A stretch of 64,000 nt of DNA from assembly GCA_013396915.1 (NCBI GenBank), contig VWZL01001284.1, forward strand, positions 1-64,000, written 5' to 3'. Shown here one piece after another: positions 51,936-64,000 of this stretch (positions are counted from its first letter, which is position 1; every line of letters starts with the position of its first letter). Under the pieces are notes generated by a model. That model did no database searches. It saw nothing but the letters and a program-made list of their open reading frames with translations, and was not told the origin of the DNA. Made by a program: the position numbers and the translations under genes. The DNA comes from Stercorarius parasiticus (lineage: Eukaryota > Chordata > Aves > Charadriiformes > Stercorariidae).

Positions 51936-54091
51936 TGGAACTTAACTCATGATCAGCACCTAATCAAAGCCACATTACTCTATATTTCCTTTAGACTAAT
52001 AACATTTTCAAGGACAATTATGATAACTCAACCAAAGTGTTATTTATGTAAAGCACAGTAAGTTGATGTGTGTTTCAGCCCCTGGTTACCATTCTGTTGT
52101 TTAAGAATTGTCATTGTTTGTGTAGATGAGAAAATGCCAATAAATTTGTCGCCCAATAAAAATACAAGAAACTTAATTAGATATAAGCCCAGTAAAGTTT
52201 GTAACAGATTTGATAAATACAAGAAAATTCTAAAATTTCATGTAAGGCACAGTGAAATTTAAATTCATATCCTATAAAAATGGAAATTATAGGAACCAGA
52301 AAATGATGGAAGTCTGATTTCACACAGACTAGTGAGCTTTATGCTTACTCGTAAAAAGCAAAACTAAATCTATTATGGGAATGCATCTTTAATTAGATTG
52401 TTAATAATGAATAGGCGTGTAAGTGTGTGTGTACAAATATTTTATTTTACATAACTGTAAGCTGTTGCATGAAAACAGAATAATTAATTTAAAAGGCCAA
52501 AAAAAAGCAATCATTTCAATACACACATGACCACCTTCTACAAAAGAAAAACTTTAATTTGTCAAATACATCTATTTTGGAAGCCTATTTTTCTTTCAGT
52601 TTACAGTGAAGCTTCTTAACAAAGGATAAAATGACAATAGAGAGATCCATATGAGCTAAGCCAAGAGGGTCAGAATCTAACAGTAGCAGAATGTTATCTT
52701 TTTTTCCTAGTAATCCTGCTAAAAATGGATTAATTATGAAATATCCTCTTAACTTGAGACACGAATTTTCAGTATGTACATACAGTTTGAATTTTTATCT
52801 TCCTAAAATGGTGCTTTACAGACTTGACAGTGATTTCATAATCAGTTTACCAGAAACGTGACCCTAGTAGAATGGTCAAATGCTTGTTTTCATGGTGGTT
52901 ATCAAGGTTATGTTTACCTGATATTTTGAAATGTATGGATGGGATTAAAGTGATATTATCAGGCTCATTGGTAGAACTGATGACACAGCACTTGCATAAA
53001 TTTGGGGTTTTTTACAGAAAACTTCCTCCTATCTACCATAGTACAATAAGAATAGTTGAACAATGAAGGAAAGAAAGGCACAGGACTTGTTTGTCCTTTT
53101 TTTAACTGCACTGAACTCAGATGGAATAACAGCAGCTATTCACAGGTATTATGAATGCCGTTCAAACAGGTACTGCACAACATTTCCCAATTACAAAACA
53201 GCAAGGTCAGAAGGAGATTAGGAGAGAAGCAGGAAACTACTTAAAAGACAGTGTTCAATAGCAAATAAAAGAAAAGATTTTTAGCTCTGAAGCTGAGGAA
53301 CACATGACATTTTGCAAGCGTCTTTTCTAGTAAGCTAGCACTTGTAATTGAGTGAGGTATAGCAGAAGAGCTCACAGCAGGGAAAGCATCTATCTCCTAA
53401 TCTAGTCATCAAAAGACACAGGCAAACCAATGTGGCATGATACAGAAATTGGTCCCAAAGTTCAAAACTGCTTTTCAAGCAGTGTCTGTAAGGGAATTGT
53501 TTGCGCCATACGTTTTCCTTAAGAGCTGATCTACTTAAATGATGCTTTAGAAGGAGAAGTCCTACACATACAATGCAGATTATGGTACAGTCTGAAGCAG
53601 CTTCCTCTAGAACACATCACCTTCTATCCCTTTGAGCCATCACACTGCATAAAATTTTATTGACCTACAAAGATCACATATTTCTATCAAGGCTTCCAGA
53701 TTTCCAAGTTGGAAATTTCTCTGCTATTCCCTCCACACTATTTGCCTTGTCAATGAGGCTTGTAATTCCTTTGTTTCCAACCACCACCAAAGCCATAACC
53801 TTTGTCCTTATCGACCTTCATTTTCTACTACTGTTTGTGTCCTCTCTGTTTTCCCTGTTTGCTTACTTTATAATTTTTCCAAGATAGAACAGTAATTCCA
53901 GCCAGTTCCACTTTTCTTCCATGCTATCTGAAATTCTAGTTCTTTTCTGTGTGACTTAGTCCCTACACTTAGCCCTGCGTTTCTTTGTCCTCTCCCTCAG
54001 TGGCACTGATGTTGACTTTTTGTTGGTGGTGTTTGTTACTTTCACTGTTAAATTTATCAAAATTTTATTCTGACTTCTGTATACAAAGTGG

Positions 54092-54135
54092 TTCCTTCCT
54101 TCCTTCTTCTTCCGTTCTTCCTTCCTTTCTTTCCT

Positions 54136-54187
<52 letters not shown>

Positions 54188-54216
54188 TATTTCTTTCTTT
54201 ATTTCTTTCTTTCTTT

Positions 54217-54276
<60 letters not shown>

Positions 54277-54277
54277 T

Positions 54278-54349
<72 letters not shown>

Positions 54350-54467
54350 TCCCTTCCTCCCTCCCTCCCTCCCTCCCTTCCTTCCTTCCTTTCTCCCTTA
54401 CTCTCTTTCTCCCTTACTCTCTTTCTCTCTTTCTTTGTCTCTCTCTTTCTTTCTTTCCCTCTTTCTT
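54092..54467 (+). repeat. Very long (TTTC)n pyrimidine microsatellite with CCTT/CCCT margins
   Basis: About 375 bases consist almost only of C and T. The core is ttctttctttctttcttt with small interruptions (tttattt near 54187-54203, tttt slips near 54215 and 54275). It is bordered by ttcc units on the left and by ccct, ttcc and cttactctctttctc units on the right. Purines are rare. The 162- and 153-codon open frames across it (53985-54549) are artefacts of a period-4 repeat with no stop codons. Assembly length of such a tract is often wrong. Confidence 0.97.
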
Positions 54468-55256
54468 ATCTGACTACATCCAGCATTCTCAAATGTATCC
54501 AAGTTTTAGTTACTTTGTTTTGGGCTCCGTTTCTGAAAGATTCAGGTAAAGCCACAATCCAGTTCAAGTAAATGGAAGCTTTGCCAATGATGTCAAGAAA
54601 CCTTTGATGTCATTGCCCCAACTGCTACTAACTTCCTTTAATCCTTCCTCTATATGTAGCCCATCTATTTTCCAAGCTGCTAGAAACTTTTCTAAAGGAA
54701 TCTGTGTAACTTACAATTTTGCACATTTCTGTTATACAAGAATATAATTGGGGAATTTGACACTGTATTTTTCATTGTTTATCTAAAATAAAAATCATAT
54801 ATGACTTCGCTTTATCTTGAGCTGACTATCCTGTATTTTTTGTAGTTTTAATAAACAGCCCTATGTGTGTTTGAATTTTTCTGCACACCAGGACAATGGT
54901 ATAAAAATACCGCAGACAGATCTGGTTTTCTAAACGTACAAACCAGGAAAAATGCTAAATATATTATGTCCTTAAACAGTGTCATACATTGCGTTACTGC
55001 TACGGTAGAAGTTTGTAAGCATGAAGGAGGCATAGATGTAGAAAAGAGAAGTATGTGGTGTGCTTCCTCCTGTCTCCCAGGGAGGGATGTAAGAAGCAGA
55101 CCTCGTTGACTGACTCTTTCCTTTATTGGCCTTTCTTTTTCTACCCATGAAGCTCTGTATGGTACTCGGGCAGGTTTCGTGATGGACTATGGGCTAGAGG
55201 GAAGCGCTGTCAGCTGGCATTGCTCCAGCTGCACTTGTTTTGAAAACATGGTTCAG

Positions 55257-55292
55257 AGCCAGGCATTTTAGTATCACAGCCAGGCATTTTAG
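55257..55292 (+). repeat. 21-bp tandem duplication
   Basis: agccaggcattttag occurs at 55257 and again at 55278. The short spacer between copies is tatcac. Confidence 0.9.
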
Positions 55293-56314
55293 CATTTGAT
55301 TATATCCATCTACTCTCAAGGTCACCAGAATGTACAATGAAATCGCAAAACTGCAGTTCAACAGGCCTCTTCTGTGTGACATAAGTTAGTGTGGTTTCTA
55401 TACCTGTCTGTTGGAAAAAGTTTTTTGTGTTTCAAAACACTGACAATAGGCTGAAGATCTAGTCTGGATGGATTTTTTTTTTTAATTGCAACCAAGAGAT
55501 TTTTAAGTGCTGTCAGTTTCATGTCACAGAATGTGAACGTGAAGAACACTGTTTGACTATTTGTGTAATTAGTAATTTCTGTCTCCTATACATGACTGAA
55601 ATAAACGTTTTTGTAAAGTTATGCCAGACTTTTTATCTACAGAATGAGGAGGATTAAGCCTGATTTTAATTGTGGCATGCAAATACTAACACAAGCTCTT
55701 TGGACCTCTTTACCCATGGATGAGCACACATATTCCTCTTAATGTTAAGGAAGTTGTGCACACACATTGACAAAAGACTAGACCCCTATGGTTCCAAAAT
55801 GAAACCATGGGCACCTCTCCAACACATGTAATGCCTTAGAGTCAAAGCCAAAACCTATTTTTACAGCAGTTAGTGCTACCATGCTGTTTAAAATGACAGA
55901 GTATAAGCAAGTAACTTAGATCTAACCTGTCAGGTTAGCCAGCAGTGATGTGTTTCAGAGCACCAGTGTGCTTATTTACTCTGTGAGGTTGCTTTTTTTT
56001 TTTTGTTGTTTTCTAGCTTTTTAGCTCTGGTAAGCAATACTCTCTTCCTCCTATAAAGCTATCCACTTGGGTGAAGGGTATTTCACAGAGGGCCCCCACT
56101 CTATGCCTTATTAACTGCTTGTTGAAACAACTTTTTCAATATATTCACAATTCATATCTTTCACTCTCTCTTTTCTCCTTAACTAAGGCCTCTCACTTAT
56201 TTTGAAAAATCACACACTCTTTCCCTAGAGGTATAAATGTATATGTTTTCTTATTCAGATGATGGCTGCATTTTGCTCACAATCTAATTAAAGTGTGTGA
56301 GCGATATCTGTGTT

Positions 56315-56353
56315 AAAGAAAGAAAGAGAAAGAGAAAAAGAAAAGAAAAAAAA
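56315..56353 (+). repeat. Short GAAA-rich purine tract
   Basis: An uninterrupted run of A and G of the form aaagaaagaaagagaaagag followed by aaaaagaaaagaaaaaaaa. It lies about 1.85 kb downstream of the TTTC tract and is complementary to it in base composition and period. Confidence 0.9.
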
Positions 56354-57649
56354 TCTGTTGCTTCCAAAAAGCTTAGAGTACCTAGATTTGTCAAAGAACG
56401 TTAAGGGAACTAGACTACATGTAATTTTCAAAGACAGGTCTGGTGGTCCTGTTTTTTCACTTACACAAGTCACTCCCTGTTGCAGTCCATTAAAAATCCA
56501 CTTGTCTGCAGTTTCAGAGCTCATGTCTGCTTATTTCAGATGAATAAACAGCTATCCACTAGGAGATGTAGGTATTTCCCGGATACAGAACAAATGATGA
56601 AGAAACGTTTTAACAAACAGTGGGTTGGTTGTGTCTAGGGAGGAGTTCTGGAGAGCAGGCTTGAGAGAAGCTTAAGAAAAGGAGTTGGTTGTTTGGAAAA
56701 GCTGCAAGTCTAAAACTTGAATATGCCCAAGATATTCTGCTGTAAATCCATCCACATAGCACTTGATTTCCTAATCCTGACAATTTCATATCTAGTAGTT
56801 ATATGCAGTCCATGAAAAGTCCAGCCCCTTAATGCTGTGTTTATCTTTTGATGCCATATGCACAAGACGTCTTTCCTTGTCTTTGTTACATATATTCAAT
56901 TGTCCTCTAAGATTACTGAGCAACTTTGAGAAGAAACAAAACATCCAGTAGCTGTTCTGGAAAGTTTATAGAGGCAAGTTTCTGTTTTCACTGAACAAAC
57001 TTCCTGGATTTTCTTTCTGTGTAATGAGAATGAATGACTAGCTAAAGTTTGTCATAAGAGTTCTTCTAGGACTGTGCATAGGGAGAAAATTTTAATAATG
57101 GCTTACCTTTTTATTTATATGTTCTGCTTTGAATATGCAGATGAGGAGAAACTGTGAGTAGATGGAAAATTATGTGTGGGAATATTGAATAAATCTCAGC
57201 AAATGATGTTTAGGTCACTTATAATGTTGATTAAGGTGGGTAGGACATTTGGTCGAATCATTACGCTGAAAGTTTACCATTTGGACAAACTTTCACATGA
57301 TCACTGTACAGAAAACATTGCTGCTTTGTACGTAGATCCTGATTATTTTTCACAGCATTGGAGGGTGCCAGGTCAGTGGTCTTCAGCTCTGTTCCCAGTA
57401 TTTCTACAGGTCCATGCCTGAAGCTCTACTTTCAAATTTCAGTTTAATTAAAATTTTTCTGTGTGGATTTAAGGCATGTTAAGCCACTTTCTTGAGTTCA
57501 AGTGTGGGTTAATCCATGTGTTTGAAGACATAGTTACATACCCAAGGCATGCAGGGGAGTTATATAGCAAACATTATTTACAGCTACATTTGATGCTGTG
57601 ATCCAACCAGCCATTGCTACATGGTCATCTTGAGTAATGTACATCAAAA

Positions 57650-57735
57650 GCTGGAATGGAATGGAATGGAATAGAATAATTTCTGTTGGAAGGGACCTAC
57701 AATGGTCCAATTGCCTGACTGCTTTGGGGCCAAAA
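57650..57735 (-). mobile_element. Short CR1 3'-end fragment with TGGAA repeat
   Basis: A run of tggaa units (about 57651-57670) leads into agaataatttctgttggaag, then ggacctacaatggtccaatt and gcctgactgctttggggcc. This is the 3' terminal segment of a CR1 subfamily in reverse orientation, with a pentamer instead of the usual octamer at its end. Only the last tens of bases of the element are present. Confidence 0.7.
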
Positions 57736-60700
57736 TCAAATGTACACTTCTGGAGATTCAGCAAGATATTGTAATTGATTTGGTACCCTGAAGTCCAATG
57801 GAACAGGTCACCACATCAACTGAAAAAAAGATTTTATTAATTAGTAAGAAGTGTGGAGTTCCTTTTGGTTACGTACTATTTCATGTCACACAGGACATTT
57901 CAAAAGAGGCAAAGAGCCACATGTGCTCTACTGGGTTATTTGATGAAGCTATGTCAGATACTTTGATCTTTCTATTTCTGCTTTCAGTTAATTTTTTACA
58001 GTAAATGAATTTCCATTTTCCTCAGAACACAATCTATGCCAGTTGACAAAGATACAAAATAAAACCCTCAGTAAATGTGATGTTTTCATAATTGAAGTTT
58101 TTGTGCAAGCTTAATTTTGTCATTCTGGGACACACAGATTCTGTAGCTCCCAAAGTGCCTTCCTCTTCTCCTCAGATGTGCCAAAGAGTGCAAGGGAAAG
58201 TGCAGAAAACATCAGTTTGTATCCTTTATTGCGTATACATGCTATTCAAGCTGATATTTTGGATATGAAAACCACAAAAATGGAGCACAATAGGAGAAGA
58301 GAAAGGATTGAATAGCTGCAAAGAGAGATCATGTACTATAAATTCTGAAGGGAGTGGGTAATGCATGCATGATCTCTTATGATGCACTGATGACAGAAAT
58401 ATCTGGTAAGTTTATTAGGCTTTGGAAGATACTTTTTCCTAAGAGAAAAGATTACCCTGTGCTGTAGGAAGTTCTTATGATCCAGTGAACTCATATGATA
58501 AGTATGGCTATTTGCAAAGCAAGATAGAATATATGACTCCTATGCTAATCAGAGGAGCTACTTGTACACAGCGCTTTGAGCAACTTGAAGTACCTTTGAG
58601 AGGAAAAGACCAGGAGACATGACTTCAGGATGTGGACCTCAGTGTGCCCCTACAGCATAGTCAGTCACGGCCATGTGGGTCTACAGTTGCAGCACAGTTA
58701 TGTGACCAATGAAGCCTTCATACAGCTATGTTGCTTGCTGCAAAGTCAGGTGGAATTTGATTTTCTGAGCTTGGGCTACCTTTACAGAAACACAGGTGCC
58801 TGAAGATGAACTACAGACCTCCCACTACTGGTAATGTGGAAGAGCAAATCTAAATTAGCGAACATAGCACCCTAAGTCCTACCATCCCTTTTTAAGATCA
58901 GTATAAAACTGTCCACGATAGGACTCGAAGGTGGTAAACAACCTTTCTGCGAAATGTTGTGTCCTCTGGGATGCAGAGTACTCTGAAATGGCACGGTGTT
59001 GGTCACTTGGGTTGGATAGCTGAACTTTGTATAAGACATTGTCCAATTATCAGTGTGAAATCTTTATAGAGAAAGAAAATATTCTTTACTAAAAATGGGA
59101 AAAAATCATCAACAAAAAAAAGAAATAAAAAAAGTAATCAAGGAATATCTCTGATATACCAGACTTGGCTGTCTTTAGTGCTGAGCAAAGCAGAAATAGA
59201 AATCACAATGACTATATCCATATGACAGGGCACCTAAAAATACATCTCTTCTGGGTCCCATGTTGTGCATCTGTGGACCTGAGGCATAATTTTTACCTTT
59301 TTGTGCATTTTTTTTCAGTTCAAAGTGACTGAAATAATTGGAGGGCATACGGAATATGAGATAACTTTTTGTAACAGAAATCTTACCCTGTAACGCGGGT
59401 TCTTCACCATGAGATCATGTAGAATTTGTGAATTTATTTCCTGCTTGGATAGTAACTTTATAAAATGGAGAGTGGAGTATTTGCCAAAGCTTTCTCCATA
59501 ATGCCTTTGGAAATGGTCATTAGTTTTACCCCTGAACTACCCCTGAGTGTTGTCTCTGAGAATGATACCCTATAAAGGAGCTAATTGTGTCAAGGAACCT
59601 ACTAGCATAAATCTGATAAGGGAGAGAAAGCTGGGATTCTAGTTCCAGTGAATCTTTAATTGTTCATTCATATAGAAAAGTTCTATGTGAAGGTATGGCA
59701 AAATATAACTACAAGATGCTCTGTAGCAAGGTTATGAGACTACTGTTTTGGGAAATATAAGCCAAAGTCCCTCCATTCTCAAGAACAGTTACGAGGCAAA
59801 ACAACAATATCTAACAAGAGTTATGAGGTAAAAGGATGCCACCATCTGTTCTGTTACTGATATCTCTATTTGATTTAATTTGCTTTTCTTTCAAGGGCCT
59901 GAAAAGAAATATATGATTCAGTGATGAATAAAGTATTCGCTAATAAAAAATGATGTACATTATTGACTTTGTTTTTTCTATGAGCAAAACCAAAAAAAGT
60001 GTATTTGGTTCAGTCCCAACCAATTTTTAAATAATGGCTAATTTGACAAACCAGAGGAAAAAAAAAATATATCATTGATTTAATTTCACTGTTTTACGCC
60101 CTTCCTTTATGGCAGTGCTGTACGTAATATTCTACAGTAGCCTTAGGGGAAACACAGCCTTCAGCTACTATTACTTGTAAGTGGAAACTGATGACTAACA
60201 TAGAAAAAATGCACAGCTCCTTTCCTAGGAGATAAAGGACATCTCAGTATATCTCCACTGAAATTATTGTTGTCCTTGAATCTGTTAGTGACATTAAAAA
60301 GCATGACAATAGTCTTTTTTATTGGCGATTCCATGCAGAATTCAGTGCAATCCTCCCCAAATACGCTGACAGACAAGGCAGCTACTCGTTGGCCCACAAC
60401 TCTGCCTGACAGTTGCAAGCCGTTACACGCCTACATTACCAAAGTTAGATATAAATTCATGATCAAAAGTCCAGATGTACTTGAACATAAAAACACAGAA
60501 TGGGTCCTCAGCTGTAGTGAACTTTGTAGGGTTTCTAGCATGGCAGGAATTTTTGTTTACTCAAGGGATAAGTATTTTACTTTTACAATATACATACTAC
60601 CTGAAAGCAGAGGTGTGAGAGGCTAAACTCGGAGTTCCAATACCCATCACTGTGGTCTTTTATGCACCCAAAAGAGTGTAGAGGTGGGTCCAAAACCAAC

Positions 60701-63700
60701 TAATAATTTTGTAGATACATGTATAAGCCTGCATGCAGATCTGTCAGAGACCAAGACTCTAACAATATTCAAAATGAATTATATGATAGTGATAGCAACA
60801 GTGTATTGGCAGCACTTGCTAATGCTTGAAACAATTTTGTAAGGGGATAAAATACCATACTTAAGGGTTTAATGGCGTCTCTAATGATCAATTATGAAGA
60901 TAAGAACTTAATGAGAGCAGATTTTCCTGCAACTAGGTCTCTTTTATACCTTCCTCTAAAGCACCTTACTTTGGCCACACTCTAAGACAGGATATTTGAC
61001 CACATGGATCACCCTTCTAATCTGATCTGGTAACTTCTACATTCTTAAACGCTTAGAAAGCTAAGTATTCTTCATTTTATATTATATATTTTTTAAAAAT
61101 AAAATAGCTATTTGCAGTAGAAACTAATAGAACTGGGTGGTTTGTGTTTTTTGTCACACGTTTTTCATTTTTATTAGTTTACCTTTATCTGGCACTTCCA
61201 TTAGCATTTCTGAGGTCCTGAAAAACGTTTATGATGTTCAGGCTTTTGAATTTTGTTCCTCATCTGTTTTTTGAAACTCTTCTTTATGTGAGAGATCTGG
61301 TCAGTCATTCCATGCAAAAAATAAGATAATAAAACCAAACAACCCCCCACATCCCCCCATCCAGCCCCAACTTTAGGTAGCTGTAGTTATGAAAAAGAAT
61401 AACATTCCTTCATTTAGAATCATATCTTCATTTTTTCACGTCTTCATTCTGGAAAGTTTGAAATTTGTATTCTCTGCAGCTAGGAAAATGTGCATCTGCA
61501 AACATGCTGTGATCTTCCACTTGCATAGCAACAGTATACTTTTTAAGTGGAGACAACAAATGCTTGTGTCACTCGATTATTTGTGTTTACTCCAAGATGC
61601 TTTCATCTGATAATGCAAACCAAAGTGTTTAATACCTTTCAAATGCATAATGTATGACTTTTCATCCTAGTGAAAGCTTTTAGGTTTCATGCAGTTGGTG
61701 AAGTTTCCTAATCTAAGATAATTGTTGTGGCACCAACAGTTTAAAAAGTACCTCTTCTTTTAGAGGAGGCTCCTAATCTACAGGGTGCCTGTTCTGATGG
61801 GAAAGTACTGTGTGGCTTGTGGACAGACTGCTTAGTTACTGCTTTGGAAGTAAAATGGGGACAGGTGGCCCCCCTCGCTTGGCCTTTCTTCTGGACATGT
61901 CTACCTCACAGTGTCCGACTGCATCCTGACACTGCATCAGGATGGCCTGAGTGCTCAGCATGTGGAGAATCTGTAGTCAACCCACAAGCAGAACGTAATA
62001 TGTGCATTGATGAATAACAGAATGGCATAATGTTTGGATCAAACTAGGGCTTATTTTGTACTGTAATTTATGAACACTCCAGTGGAGGATGAATAGATTC
62101 CATTGCCATGCTGACCTATAGATTAAAATTCTTTGCCGTTACATGTTTTGCACATTTACATGGTTGAGTTTCAGGAGATGGGGGTTCTCTCATGACTGAA
62201 GCACTTTTAAATTGACTTTGTAGAATATTTCCACTTAAATTCTAGTAAGCTGACAAGCCCTTTAAAAAAGACGCCATAAAATGTATAATTACTGTAACAA
62301 AACCACTTTGCAGTGTATTTCAACAAAAAAAGTAAATGAGATAAAGAAAAAATTGCATACTGGTCACATGGGTATTTGTATGGAGTTTGTGGATAGCGCT
62401 CAATGAATAAAGGAATACACGATCTTAGCGAGCTTAACGTAAAGGAGCTGGACAATTCAGTTTCCTTATTCCAATATTTGTTCTCCAGACAGATAAGCTG
62501 AGATTTATTTGACAGTGCGCAGACATGTAGTATATGTGAACCTTGTCACCCTAGCTTTCTAGTCAGTATGCTGAATCCCAAACCCATGGTCTTACTAGAA
62601 ACCACATTTAGAAAAATCATAGAAATGTCAGTGTCCACCTGTCAATGACTTGTCTGTCATCTTTTCACATTTACAAGCACAGTATTTATCAAATGCGTGT
62701 CTGAACATGCAGTGTATGGAAACTTTAAAATATAAAAAGGAATGTTTCTGTAGCACAGATGCTAGTCTTTTATATGTGCTAAAATAGTTAATACATAGTA
62801 ATTGCCCAGGATTTAAAAAAAAAACAAAACAGAGTCCTTACACTCATAGCACTTCAGTGATCTGAACTGGTGACTGTTAAGCAAGTAAACACTTACTCTA
62901 TCATATAACAATTTTACTATATGTCTTAGCTATGTCAATTTTTCAACTTTTGCCAGCCATAGGCATCAACACTGTAGCTTCTACTTTTTATACAGAATAT
63001 TACTGTGGCTGATGAATTCTTTCTCAGAGGAAACGGAATGCATTTTACATGAAAGAATTAGCATTAAAGAGTATTTCAATTTTTTCCTCTTTTTTGATTA
63101 TCAGAAGGTATATGATTCAATATGACTTCCAGAAGACATGATGTCTTTGCATGTCTCTGATATTCTGTATTACCTTGATATGATAAGTGTTTTGTTAGTT
63201 TATCCCACACGCAGTTTCAGTCAATCATATTTTCACACATGTAATCTGTCCCTTTAAAATCCTGTTTTTATTAGCAGATCCTTTAACAACCTGTAACTTC
63301 TGATAGTCTGTAGCTGTGAGTTATCTTTGACTTTTTAGTATTGACAAGAAGGGAAAATGAAAAATGTATGAAACTCGTGGAAGAACTGTGGTGGCAGAAA
63401 TATGAGTAAGCTTTGGGAGAACACTGGCAGGATACTTTGCTGGCAGAAGGGGAGTGTGGTAAACTCCTAGTTTTGTTACCCATGAAATCAGAAAAGCCTG
63501 ACTGCTGCAGAGTCATCTGATTTTTAAAGGATGAAAATTAGGATACTTTTCACCCCCCAAAAGGCATTGGCAGAAAACCCTCACAGGATGCTACTCATAG
63601 GAAAAGAACTTCAAATGACTGCTAACTTGAAAGGTTTTCACTGAGAAAAAAGGAGATAGTTGTGATTTTTGAAGTACACTGGGATCCACGATTGATACTT

Positions 63701-64000
63701 TAAAGAGTTTTATGATAGCATAGCATGACTCCTCTGTTGTAACTTTGAGATTCAAAATGTTCCTGAGATATACCTTTATTGCTTTGTTTAAAGTGATTTC
63801 AAAATTCCATTAATTGGTACAAATTGGTACAAACTTTTATATTCACACTTTCTTAAGTCAGGTAATCAGTTTCACCAAAATCTTTACTGCTTTCCAAGAT
63901 TTCAAATAATAAATTTCAGAATGGTCGTATATAACTTTATAATCCTTAAATAAAGGGGCACATGTATTACCTTAGTAGTTATGTAGGCATATGTAGACAG

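Larger units (their letters stand above)
41787..64000 (+). other. GRM8: GRM8 intron (5' portion; continues right of the window)
   Basis: The intron starts with gtaagt directly after the 936-bp exon. The next exon would begin in phase 0 with helix 7 coding sequence (expected start MYIQTTTLT from family knowledge). No such reading frame is present up to 64000. Recognisable contents are CR1 pieces at 44849-45020, 50821-51935 and about 57650-57735, a TG repeat at 46450, the TTTC tract at 54092-54467 and a GAAA tract at 56315-56353. The stretches 41883-44848, 45021-50820, 51936-54091, 54510-57650 and 57740-64000 show nothing else that I can identify. Confidence 0.85.

Noticed and set aside
53985..54549. 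Open frames of 162 and 153 codons rich in Phe, Leu and Ser
   Set aside because: They are translations of the TTTC microsatellite, which has no stop codons. Not genes.
41787..64000. Search for the helix 7 / C-terminal exon of GRM8
   Set aside because: No frame beginning with the expected phase-0 MYIQTTT peptide is present, so this exon is outside the window.
1..64000. The GRM8-hosted microRNA known in mammals (miR-592)
   Set aside because: I could not find a match to its mature sequence by reading. It probably lies in another GRM8 intron or is absent.
1..64000. tRNA, rRNA, CRISPR, operon or phage-like features
   Set aside because: None seen. Content is that of vertebrate intron DNA.

Overview
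This window is a stretch of vertebrate nuclear DNA, most likely from a bird. It is AT-rich and dominated by introns. It contains several LINE elements of the CR1 family, some ending in the 8-bp tandem repeat typical of avian CR1 3' ends, together with older amniote repeats. There are no prokaryotic features. Three ambiguous bases (63, 3240, 3372) show it is a draft assembly. The species cannot be named from the sequence, and a crocodilian or turtle is less likely but not excluded.

Only one host gene is visible: part of GRM8, encoding metabotropic glutamate receptor 8, on the + strand. Two coding exons are present. A 137-bp exon (18862-18998) encodes the end of the glutamate-binding Venus-flytrap domain. 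A 936-bp exon (40851-41786) encodes the cysteine-rich domain and transmembrane helices 1-6. Splice sites and phases fit together (phase 1 in, phase 0 between, phase 0 out), and both frames are intact. Helix 7 and the C-terminal tail are not in the window and must lie beyond 64000. The earlier ligand-binding exons must lie before position 1.

Layout: 1-18861 is the end of an upstream intron, starting with a CR1 reverse-transcriptase fragment that runs off the left edge. 18999-40850 is a 21.9-kb intron holding an internally deleted CR1 (about 21405-22420), an unexplained GC-richer block (about 23066-23540), two old CR1 remnants (about 28050-28440 and 29230-30375), palindromic ancient repeats (36637-36852) and two MIR/L2-like scraps. 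41787-64000 is the start of the next intron, with a small composite CR1 (44849-45020), the best preserved CR1 (50821-51935), a very long TTTC pyrimidine tract (54092-54467), a short GAAA purine tract and a short CR1 tail near 57650.

I found no undescribed biological system that I would defend. The items most worth a second look are RNA-level possibilities inside the GRM8 introns: a decoy splice acceptor created by the pyrimidine tract, inverted CR1 copies flanking the 936-bp exon, an intron-retention reading frame whose tail is helix-like, and an antisense open frame in the GC-richer block.
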